NCBI GenBank assembly: GCA_008000375.1
Contig: SMOI01000080.1
Location: forward strand, 84,153 to 123,824
Length of the DNA stretch: 39,672 nt
Reading direction: 5' to 3'
Source of the DNA: Poteriospumella lacustris
Taxonomy: Eukaryota > Sar > Chrysophyceae > Chromulinales > Dinobryaceae
In this document: one piece after another, positions 8,462-16,415 of the stretch
Layout of the letters: each line of letters starts with the position of its first letter
How positions within the stretch are numbered: the first letter of the stretch is position 1
Made by a program: the position numbers and the translations under genes
Notes under the pieces: model-generated
Database searches by the model: none
The model's input: only the letters and a program-made list of their open reading frames with translations
What the model was told of the DNA's origin: nothing

Positions 8462-11400
8462 ATGCCTCGTGGATTGTCTCAGTCTTCGAATGCCGGAAAT
8501 CGAGCCAGAAATGGCGAAGATTGCCCCGTTTGCAGATCGGGCAACCACAGCAATCTGGACGGGAAAGCGAAATGCGCACACGTTAACCGCGTTCACCTGA
8601 ACGTGCCTGACGTGTCCATTTTCAACGGCTTTCTCGGGTCGGAGTGTGTTCGATGTGGCGGTTGCCAATCGATCTTCGCCCGTCAGACTTTTCTGCTTCG
8701 CCATCAGAGCAAGCGGCCTATCGGCTCTGCCTGCCACAATGCCTGGGCCGGCAACTCCTCCGAGGCCCCTCCTGGATCGGCCATGACCCAAGAGGACACC
8801 TCGGACAGCTCCGTAGCTGACTCCCAGAGCGAATGGTCAGTTCCAGTGCCCGCCTCCAGACCGCGCACTCGCCAGTCCGCCCGGATCGCTGGCTCACAGC
8901 CTCCAGCGCCCCCCGCGACGCCCATGACCCCTCAGTCACCTGCTCCAGCCCCAGCTGCTCCAGCCCCAGCTGCTCCAGCCCCAGCTGCTCCAGCCCCAGC
9001 TGCCATCAGGTTGCCTGCCGTTGGACCTCCTCCAGGCCTCCCAGCTCCGCCCCAACCAGCGCTCCCGATGACCCCAGTCATGTCCATTCCAGAATTGCTT
9101 GACTTGGTGGCTTATTTTGGACAGTTCCCAATGTTTGTTGCTCATCCAGCCTGGCGAGACCACTCGCTTCAGATCACGCACAAGCTCCTTATCGCCATCC
9201 AGCCTATCGATGGAGCCAGCCACTCCGACCAGTCGGACGAAGCTTCAGCGGCTTTTCTCCTCCTCCCTGGAATTTTGGAGGTGCTCCGCACCTTCAAACT
9301 GGGAAAGCCCATTGAAGCCTTGAAGGCATGGTCGGGAATGGCAGGCCCACCCGCACGCTCGATCATCGCTCGCGCCTTGGAGCTCCAGTCCAAAGTGCGC
9401 GAGATCCGGGATGCCTCCTGCTTCCGGAGTGACCGAGCCCAGACGTCTGAAGAGAAGCACACGCGTGCGATCCAGAGAAAGAAGAAAGTTATCGAGAAGT
9501 TGGTTTACAATGGCCGGCTCAGCGCAGCCCTGACGCAGACGACCCGCTTGAATGAGCTGCTGTGCCAAACACAGCCGCCGGTCAACGCTCCGGTCACTAC
9601 TTCGACTGCCACCGCCGCCGCTACATTTGACCTACCCACCCCCCGCGACAATCCAGTGCTGTCAACGGATCAGGCAGCTCGCCTCTTGCGGCATTACAAC
9701 CCGCGAGCTCGACCCGCCTTTGACGACCTCAGCCCTTGGATTCCAGCCATCCCACCTCCCCTCGTGTTGAAATCCGACACAGTCCTCGAAGCCCTCAACT
9801 CCGCCAACAGTGGCGCAGCAGCCGGATACAGCCCGTGGACGTATGCTTTCATGAAGTTCCTCCTACGCGGAGAAGGGAACGCCGCCCTGGCCGAAGCGGT
9901 CACGCGCTTGTTCAATCTGATGCTTGCAAACCGTGTCCGCCGCGAATGGTGGGTCCCCAGCCGCGCCGCATTGTTTCCGAAAGGTGAGACAGCTTGGCGC
10001 CCACTTGGAATAGGCGAAAGCTGGTATCGCCTGTTGGGACGTGCGGTCATGAAAGCCATCGGCGAAGACGTCGGCAAGGTGCTTGCTCCCATCCAATTGG
10101 GAGCTGGCATTCCAGGCGGAAGCGAGATTGCCGGCAGGCTTGCTCAGGTGATGCTGAGTAGCCAAGCCGACATGATCGTGGTAAACCTCGACCTCGCCAA
10201 CGCCTTCAACACCATCCCACGAGACCTGATGTGGCGTGGTGTTTGCGAATTCTCGCCTTCGCTGTGCCACTGGTTTCAGTGGGCATATGGCGCCCCCACG
10301 GAACTCCGTCTCCGCGATGGGCACGTCGCCTGTCTGTCGGAGACCGGCAGTCGCCAGGGCGACCCACTTGCCGCTTTGATCTTTTGCTTGGGCTTCCAGT
10401 ACCCCCTGCGCGAGATCGCCCACGAACTTCGCGTGTACAGTGCGAACCTACCGGAGCCTATCCGCGCGGAGGAGAGCATTGCCGACCGGATCGCCCGCGA
10501 TGACGTCCGAATGCAGCTGGGCCGCATCTACGCGACCGATCCCGAGCGACGTTTACCAGACCATACCCCAGACCGTGAGCCCATGAGCCCAGCCGAACTG
10601 GCCCAGTATGCCCAAGCACGGTACCTCAACCCAGACTCGTGTGGACTCGTCGCATATATGGACGATTGCAACGTATTCGTTCCGGAAGCTATGCTGCCCA
10701 CCATCGCCCCTTTCATTGTCGACACCATGAACAGGTATGGAATGACTCTTAATGTGTCCAAATGTCAAGCTTTGTACAGCACCCCTCCCCCGCCGGTGGC
10801 ATCCCGAGGACCCACCCATGCCGGCCCCTTTCCGATTCAGCGCAACGGCACCACCAGCATGGGCGTTCCAACGGGCCCACTCGACAACCGCCTCGAGACG
10901 ACCCGCCGCCTCCTCAAAGGCATGGAGGTTCCACTCGCATGCTTGACTCACCTGAGCTCCCTTGCTTCCTTTGCTATCGTTCGCCAGTGCCTCAATGCTC
11001 GCGCCGGCTACCTCGCTCGTGTGACGGAAGCGCCGGAAACCCGTGACCTATTTCGTGAGTTCGATAACCACATTGATCAAGCTTTACAAGTCATCCTGGA
11101 ACACAACCTGGGCACCCCTTCACGTCTCCTCGAATTGGTGGCGAATCGCTCCGCCGCGGAGCGCTTCCTGACGACTCTGCCTGGCCAGCCTCCAGACCCA
11201 CCGGATCCCGGGGGCGCCGGACAACCGTTTGATCGTCATGAGTGGATGATGACGCATGTCCTCCCTCGTCTTCGTGGCCTCCCTCTCCATTACGGGGGTT
11301 TGGGAGTGACACGATATGGGGGAGTGGCAGGCGACAAAGCCTGTCTCCGCTCGAGAGCGATCACTTCCAGGTTTGTGGACAACCACTACTCGCTGGCCAT

Positions 11401-12376
11401 CCTGCAGCGGGGGATCCAACGCTGGCCCCCTATCCATATCGGGTCGGGCGAGGAAGCCTTGGGTTTCGTGGACCCCTTCACTGAAGCAGCGGACGAGGCA
11501 GACCCCACCGTCAACGAGCGAACCTCGGATTCGGTTTTCAAGAACATCCAACTGCGGCTCCTAGCCGACCTCACTCAACATCACATGGACGCTGAACGCG
11601 CCTGGCTTCTGAGTGCCGCATATGGTGGTTCTGGAAAATGGCTCCTCTCCGCTTCTGCTTCCGGTAAGTACTACGGTCCCTACCGCTTTCGCCCGGAAGA
11701 GTTCCTCGAAGCCCTCCGCTTGCGCTGTCTTCTTCACCCCCTCCCGCACAACCCCAACGCTGGAGACCCATGCACCTGCGTTTGTGGAAAGGACATCACG
11801 TGTGAATTGACCCACCCTTTGGACTGTATCCGCATGTGTGCCTGCTTCCTTACCCTTCGCCACAACCTTGTCCGGGACGCCCTGGCCGGAGAGCTCAAGC
11901 GATTGGACACGTTCTCTCATGCGGGCGCCGTCCGCGTGGAAGTCCCCCTCAGCAACCAGCCTGACCACCCCCGCACCGCGGACATTGTCCTCCAGGCGGT
12001 CGATGCGAACCAGCCGCAATTTCTTGATGTCACGGTCACGGACCCAGCCGCACCGCGCTACCGCGAGGCAGCGAATTCCCACATGGTCGCAGGGGCAGCA
12101 AGCAAGCACCGCGCCGCGGAGAAGATCGTGAAGTATAGGCGACTGAACCTCACCGTGATCCCGATCGCTCTCGAGGCAACGGGCCGTCCCAGCGATGACA
12201 CCCATGAGTACCTCCTCAATATGAGTCGCACAACCAAGACCCGCTTCCGTTCCCGCTTTCTCGCCCTATCTGGTGTCGTGATCCAACGGCAAAACGCCCG
12301 CGCGATCCTCCACCTCCGATCCCTCCGCACGGAGCATCGCCATGCTCTCCCTATCCCTCGTCATCTCCAGGCGTAA
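8462..12376 (+). CDS. Retrotransposon polyprotein: Zn fingers, reverse transcriptase, restriction-like endonuclease
   Basis: An intact frame of 1304 aa. C21/C24 with H40/H45 and C62/C65/C68 with H81 look like DNA-binding zinc fingers. A Pro/Ala linker follows, encoded by four exact 15-bp repeats. The reverse transcriptase spans about residues 425-780. It has RPLGIG, NLDLANAF (575-582, with catalytic D577), GSRQGDPL (629-636) and YMDD (732-735) instead of the more usual FADD. At about 1100-1130 there is a CxC...C...H...C knuckle followed by LRHN. The nuclease core comprises ADIVL (D1174), FLDVTV (D1189) and K1215, as in restriction-like endonucleases of R2-type elements. The enzyme would nick target DNA and prime reverse transcription of its own RNA. 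Clade placement within the group is not possible by eye. Confidence 0.92.
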   Translation: MPRGLSQSSNAGNRARNGEDCPVCRSGNHSNLDGKAKCAHVNRVHLNVPDVSIFNGFLGSECVRCGGCQSIFARQTFLLRHQSKRPIGSACHNAWAGNSSEAPPGSAMTQEDTSDSSVADSQSEWSVPVPASRPRTRQSARIAGSQPPAPPATPMTPQSPAPAPAAPAPAAPAPAAPAPAAIRLPAVGPPPGLPAPPQPALPMTPVMSIPELLDLVAYFGQFPMFVAHPAWRDHSLQITHKLLIAIQPIDGASHSDQSDEASAAFLLLPGILEVLRTFKLGKPIEALKAWSGMAGPPARSIIARALELQSKVREIRDASCFRSDRAQTSEEKHTRAIQRKKKVIEKLVYNGRLSAALTQTTRLNELLCQTQPPVNAPVTTSTATAAATFDLPTPRDNPVLSTDQAARLLRHYNPRARPAFDDLSPWIPAIPPPLVLKSDTVLEALNSANSGAAAGYSPWTYAFMKFLLRGEGNAALAEAVTRLFNLMLANRVRREWWVPSRAALFPKGETAWRPLGIGESWYRLLGRAVMKAIGEDVGKVLAPIQLGAGIPGGSEIAGRLAQVMLSSQADMIVVNLDLANAFNTIPRDLMWRGVCEFSPSLCHWFQWAYGAPTELRLRDGHVACLSETGSRQGDPLAALIFCLGFQYPLREIAHELRVYSANLPEPIRAEESIADRIARDDVRMQLGRIYATDPERRLPDHTPDREPMSPAELAQYAQARYLNPDSCGLVAYMDDCNVFVPEAMLPTIAPFIVDTMNRYGMTLNVSKCQALYSTPPPPVASRGPTHAGPFPIQRNGTTSMGVPTGPLDNRLETTRRLLKGMEVPLACLTHLSSLASFAIVRQCLNARAGYLARVTEAPETRDLFREFDNHIDQALQVILEHNLGTPSRLLELVANRSAAERFLTTLPGQPPDPPDPGGAGQPFDRHEWMMTHVLPRLRGLPLHYGGLGVTRYGGVAGDKACLRSRAITSRFVDNHYSLAILQRGIQRWPPIHIGSGEEALGFVDPFTEAADEADPTVNERTSDSVFKNIQLRLLADLTQHHMDAERAWLLSAAYGGSGKWLLSASASGKYYGPYRFRPEEFLEALRLRCLLHPLPHNPNAGDPCTCVCGKDITCELTHPLDCIRMCACFLTLRHNLVRDALAGELKRLDTFSHAGAVRVEVPLSNQPDHPRTADIVLQAVDANQPQFLDVTVTDPAAPRYREAANSHMVAGAASKHRAAEKIVKYRRLNLTVIPIALEATGRPSDDTHEYLLNMSRTTKTRFRSRFLALSGVVIQRQNARAILHLRSLRTEHRHALPIPRHLQA
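8941..9000 (+). repeat. Four exact 15-bp repeats inside the retroelement ORF
   Basis: The unit TGCTCCAGCCCCAGC is repeated four times in frame and gives a Pro-Ala-rich linker between the zinc-finger region and the reverse transcriptase. The exactness suggests recent expansion and length variation between element copies. Confidence 0.95.
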
Positions 12377-12493
12377 CCCTATTTCTGAAACCGCCACAGC
12401 ACGCTCGCTTCGGTGAACTCGAAGTGCTTCCTACTTGATCTCCACGTAGTCGTCTACTGTAACTCGCACCTTAATTTACAACAACAACAACAA

Positions 12494-12743
12494 CACGACT
12501 CTCAGGTTTGTCGCTCCCTGCGACAAACTCTGAACGTTGGACGTTTCATGCATCATGATTGAAGTAACATTTACAACATTTACAATATAGTTCACATCGA
12601 ATCGGCAAATAAGGCCATGAATCCAACATGGAAATGGTGGAGACGTGAACTCCTTACTACACACCTCTCCCTAAATTAGCGAAACACACGTAGAGGTGTC
12701 ACATCGTCCCACGTCATGGGATGGAGCAACTGGAGGCCGAAAC
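12494..12743. repeat. 250-bp direct repeat, right copy (target-site duplication)
   Basis: Identical by eye to 8127-8376. It starts right after the element's CAA tail and ends inside the coding sequence of the Crinkler gene, which continues without interruption to the right. This makes it the native copy of the target. Confidence 0.88.
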
Positions 12744-14756
12744 CCAACAGTTCGGTATTTATCTCTTCCACGCTCGGAAATACCCACCCGTCCCGATCAG
12801 TAGTCCTGACGGTCGGACCGCCGCGAAGAAACCATCCTCGTGCGATATTTGGATAAGCCTCCAGTCCATGAACGGGGTAGCCATGGCTCAACTTGCATTG
12901 GTAGCCATGGATGGCTGGAGACTCGTCTTCTCCTGCTCGTCGTTTCAGTCTTCGGTAACTCACAAACCCGTCAAATACGGGGAACTTCGAAAAGGCCAGC
13001 TGGAAGATGTAAACGGTCTTCTCATCTTGTGTTGTTTCCTGAATATACTGCACTGCTCGGGCAACATCGGCCACTTCTGCTGGAATGGTAGTCACTCTCA
13101 CCTCTTCCACGCCTTCGGTGGCGATATCAAACGGTCCTCGTAATGGCCCCTGAACAGCTCTCCGCTTGCAATGTTTGCTGGCCAAACTACGAAGGTAGAT
13201 GGAGAAGGTCACCACCAGCTCCCAGTCTCGCCCCGATTCCACCATATCGGCGCTCCTAACCAATGATTCGAACAGGAGAACACCGTCGTTCTCGTCCAAG
13301 AATTGCAAGATAATTGGAATGTACGGCAAGGGGTATCGCAATCGTCCTCGATCGACAGGCGTGGAAAACACTTCGAAGAACGTTCCACATTTATCACCAC
13401 TGATGATCGACCAAAGAAAGTCATCTAGTAGTGCTACCTTGTGCGTCTCCACAAACTCCCTTTCGACTCTGCTGTTACGTCCTGCGCTAAGATGTCGTTC
13501 GATTACGTCATCGAATCGTTGTTGAAAGGACATCTCATCTCTACTTGGCTTGCTCATGACGTATAGGAGCGAAGGAATACCCACGGTGAGTGTGATGGCC
13601 AAGTCAGTCACCTCGCTGTCCACCATCTTCTGCAATATAGTGCGGTCAGTGCAGAAGGGGAGCGGAAGAGTCAACATATTTCTGCCAGACGGGGAGGAGA
13701 TGCAATTTGAGACAACAGGAGCCAACGCAGTGGAGTCGATGGCAAACTGAATGTGAGACGAGAAGATGAGATAACGTCCTTTCTTATCCAAGAAGTGTTT
13801 GGTGAGGAAGGACGAAGTGGAATCGTCGAGAGGCACACCCATCTTGTTCAACTCATCGATGAGCAGTATGACCGTTTTCCCTTGGTCGTTGATTTCTTGC
13901 AGGTGATCCAACAGATCAGAATCCTTGCAGTAAAACATGTTGTCGCTGTCCCTAACGGTGTCCTGCTCTACCATCTGGTAGGCGATGAGCCGAACGAGAG
14001 CCCGGCGCCACGACTCGTCTTTGCGACGATGAAATCCCCCGTTTGTGCTCACTGTGATGACGTAGTATTCACTGCTTCGAATAGCAGTACAGTACTGTCA
14101 GCCAAGTTCAATTTAAGCTCAAGGATTGCTACTTACCTAACTTCACTCAACTTCTTCGCAATTAGATCAATCAACGTCGTCTTTCCACCGCGGTAAACAC
14201 GAGAAATGACTATCGGCGGAACTCGCTCAGTTCCATCTTTATACTGCGCAACAATTTCGACTGCCACGTTCATAGCATTGTCAACATCCACCAATTTATC
14301 ACGTGGGCACTTCCCACTGTTCAGAAAAGGACATGGTTTGTCGAGAGACCTCCAGGGACGGACAGAAGGGATGGCAATAATATCTTCAGATGGCACGTTT
14401 GCAGCAATCGCACCTATAAATGGAAATAATTTAAAAGAATCAATGGACAGATGTTGATGGCGACAACACTTACCAGGAGGAGCAATAGGTAACGGTCGTG
14501 TATAGTAGAAAGGAGAGCGAGCTCGCTTTCCGATTGAATCAAAGAGCTCAACGACATCGTCAGGTTGGCATCTAGAACCGTCCCCAAATTCATATGTATG
14601 GTCATCTGTGTAGACGAACCCAACATTTTCGCCCTTTTTCTCTTTGATTGCGTCCTTCAATTCATCAATAATAGAGCCCTGCGCCATTGAGACCTTGAAG
14701 GCATCAGTGGTCCCACCGGAAGCTCTAAGTTTCACCCACACGTCTCTTGTCGACAT
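12676..14756 (-). CDS. Crinkler/RHS-type P-loop NTPase protein, three exons
   Basis: Minus-strand exons 14756-14474, 14413-14137 and 14071-12676. The introns are 60 nt and 65 nt (both GTAAGT...AG). The first has a length divisible by three and stays open, so it is easily missed. The joined product is 651 aa. Residues 5-75 look like the ubiquitin-like header of Crinkler (CRN) proteins. A P-loop follows (SRVYRGGKTTL, 165-175; the first Gly of the classic motif is absent, as I recall is common in this family). Walker B is VILLIDELN (254-262). The C-terminal third ends in the GW...EI...LLHPMTW block seen at CRN/RHS C-termini. No signal peptide is visible. CRN proteins act as secreted or nuclear effectors in some eukaryotes, but in free-living protists the role is unknown. 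The last 21 codons lie in the retroelement target duplication, yet the gene is intact. Confidence 0.8.
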
Positions 14757-15176
14757 GATAAGAAACAAATGAAAATGTGTTTGATTGTGAAAGAAGAGAG
14801 ACAGGATGGCAGACCGACAGCAAAAAGCAGTGCACGACGGCGGCTGTCGCCTTGTCGCCGACCTTGAAGGACGCCAAACATAGAGCTTTCTACATACTAG
14901 TACGACAACTTAAGCGGTACTTCTTCGTTCTCACCTTCGTTGATGCAATGTGAACTATTTATAACAGTAAGTAATTTAATTAATTATATTAATCTTTGTT
15001 CTGTTGTCGCACAGTACAGTTGGTTGGTTGATTGTTAGAACACTGACACAACAATGTATGAAAAATAAGAATCCCAAAAGTATCATCTCTACTGCAAAGC
15101 ACGATTGTGTGCAAAACATAGAAAGATAACTGTTTGCGTCTGAGATCGATCCAGAGTTTGCTTACCTGATAGCCAG
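14757..15176. other. Intergenic region between the Crinkler gene start and hairpin copy 2
   Basis: About 420 bp, clearly AT-richer than most of the window (for example a TTAATTAATTATATTAAT block near 14975-14993). It probably contains the Crinkler promoter. I see no open frame of interest and no RNA gene. Confidence 0.4.
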
Positions 15177-15268
15177 TGCCCATCACAAGGGGGGACGGCG
15201 TAAGGAGGGGAGCCTATATACCTATATAGGGCTCCCCCCTTACCCCGGGCCTCCCCTTGTTAGGCCCA
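15177..15268. mobile_element. Hairpin (foldback) element, copy 2
   Basis: A 92-bp relative of the element at 7537-7640, in the same orientation. It has a shortened left arm (about 9 bases missing after GGGGGGACGG) and a shorter TATATACCTATATA centre. The arms are still almost fully complementary. It lies about 200 bp from the 3' end of the BolA-like gene. The presence of two copies on either side of the retroelement/Crinkler block shows that this 8-kb island accumulates mobile DNA. Confidence 0.75.
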
Positions 15269-15475
15269 CATGCGGACACAGTATCGTATGAACAGCCAGC
15301 CCGTCCAACAGCAATTGTAGGATCTTTCCTCAGTGCCTCTGTATCTATTGCCGATCTGAAGTGTCTGACATCATGATCGTCGGCGGAAGTCGATGGAACT
15401 GCCTATTTTACCACACGACTTGGATGGCGAGCTCGATAGTAAAAGCAGACTATATTTACAGGAAATATACATTCT

Positions 15476-15988
15476 TCACGCGTCCGGGTTTTCCGCCACA
15501 GCACGTTTCTCGCCTCCTAAACAGGCGGGTGAGCGCTTCGAAATGGTGTCTTTCTCACGCTCCCATTCTGTCGGTGTCTTCGCGACAATCGACAGGGCGT
15601 GAATTTTGTGGAAATAGTCGCTTTCTCCAGGAGACGCATCGGAACTGCGCATGAATGGCTTCGTCAGACCGTACACGAGACGATGGCGTTGTACGGGCAT
15701 AACGCTTTGGAATTTTGGTGAAACCACGAACACCTTGAAGTGGGTCTGTGAACCCTTGGGAACCGAATGCATGAAGCTTTCGTTGATGATTTCGCAGTGC
15801 GAAACTGGCTCCAACTCGGCCTCGAGTATCCGCCGGATTTCTTCGGAAACATTGATCGATGGAACTGGGGCAACTGACATGGTTCGGTGAACTGGAGCCA
15901 AGCTAAGACGAAATGCACCACGAGATTGCACTAGCCGCGCAAACATTACCAGAACTACTCCTAGAATAAAGATGTGACGAGATTCCAT
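15476..15988 (-). CDS. BolA-family protein
   Basis: A single exon of 170 aa. BolA proteins partner monothiol glutaredoxins in Fe-S cluster handling. Residues 50-142 match the family: IRRILEAEL, then CEIINES, SQTHFKVFVVSPKF (81-94), VQRHRLVYGL (99-108) with the conserved His residues, and IHALSIVAKTPTEW (129-142). The N-terminal 20 residues are hydrophobic and are followed by basic residues, which could be a mitochondrial presequence or a signal anchor. M37 is an alternative start that would give a core-only protein. An insertion of about 15 residues (113-128) interrupts the loop before HALS, and a 28-residue tail follows. The composition suggests a BOLA1-like mitochondrial form, but the subtype is not certain. 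The gene is divergent from the tRNase Z-like gene. Confidence 0.88.
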   Translation of the reverse strand: MESRHIFILGVVLVMFARLVQSRGAFRLSLAPVHRTMSVAPVPSINVSEEIRRILEAELEPVSHCEIINESFMHSVPKGSQTHFKVFVVSPKFQSVMPVQRHRLVYGLTKPFMRSSDASPGESDYFHKIHALSIVAKTPTEWEREKDTISKRSPACLGGEKRAVAENPDA

Positions 15989-16415
15989 AGAATGCAGTGT
16001 GCCATATGATATTTTTTTGCCGAGAAAGAAGCCGAGAAGAAGTCGCCGAAGGAGGTTGCGACGATGATGACGAGGTAAGGCCGCGATGACGATGACGCAG
16101 GGTCATTTGAGGAATTCCCTTGTTGGGCGGCGAGCGCAAGTGCGTAAAGGGCACCAGTCGTTTGCCCGCACCACACACACGACGGCGTCTCTCTCACTTG
16201 AGAGAGATGCTCGTTCGAATTGGACAGGAACCGTCACGTTGAATAGAATCGATAGGCTGTCTTGCAATACAGCTCTCTATCTGTATTGCGCTGTGTTGTA
16301 GGAGGTCGTGGTTGCGGAGGTGATTGATCGCACCGGTCGCGCGCGGTTTATTCTGAGAAGTTGGGCCCTCGTGTCGCCGCGCTCTTAATTGCTGCTCATT
16401 GGTATTGTATATAAC
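15989..16415. promoter_or_regulatory. Divergent promoter region between the BolA-like and tRNase Z-like genes
   Basis: The 427 bp separating two divergent start codons must hold both promoters and 5' UTRs. I see no coding frame that resembles anything. ACAGCTCTCTATCTGTATTGCGCTG near 16270-16295 is the only mildly repetitive spot. No TATA-like or initiator motif stands out. Confidence 0.4.

Larger units (their letters stand above)
8377..12493 (+). mobile_element. Full-length non-LTR retrotransposon with restriction-like endonuclease (R2 superfamily-like)
   Basis: A 4117-bp element. It has an 85-bp 5' UTR containing (CAA)11 at 8382-8414, one long ORF (8462-12376), and a 117-bp 3' UTR ending in (CAA)5 at 12479-12493. 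It is bounded by identical 250-bp direct repeats. It has no LTRs of its own, no integrase and no apurinic endonuclease. Gene order (N-terminal Zn fingers, reverse transcriptase, C-terminal zinc knuckle, PD-(D/E)XK-like nuclease) is that of the R2/R4/CRE/NeSL group. The ORF is intact and the flanking repeats are identical, so the insertion is recent and the element is potentially active. Confidence 0.88.

Noticed and set aside
7987-12748. Reading the ~380-bp direct repeats as LTRs or Penelope-type pseudo-LTRs
   Set aside because: The shared block splits into two parts with different histories: a diverged element tail and an identical 250-bp host segment continuous with the Crinkler gene. The RT and nuclease motifs are those of restriction-like-endonuclease non-LTR elements, and no integrase or GIY-YIG motif is seen.
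14414-14473. Treating the Crinkler frame 14133-14768 as one exon
   Set aside because: It contains a perfect 60-nt GTAAGT...TATAG intron that keeps the frame open only because its length is divisible by three. The AT-rich translation of it interrupts the protein.
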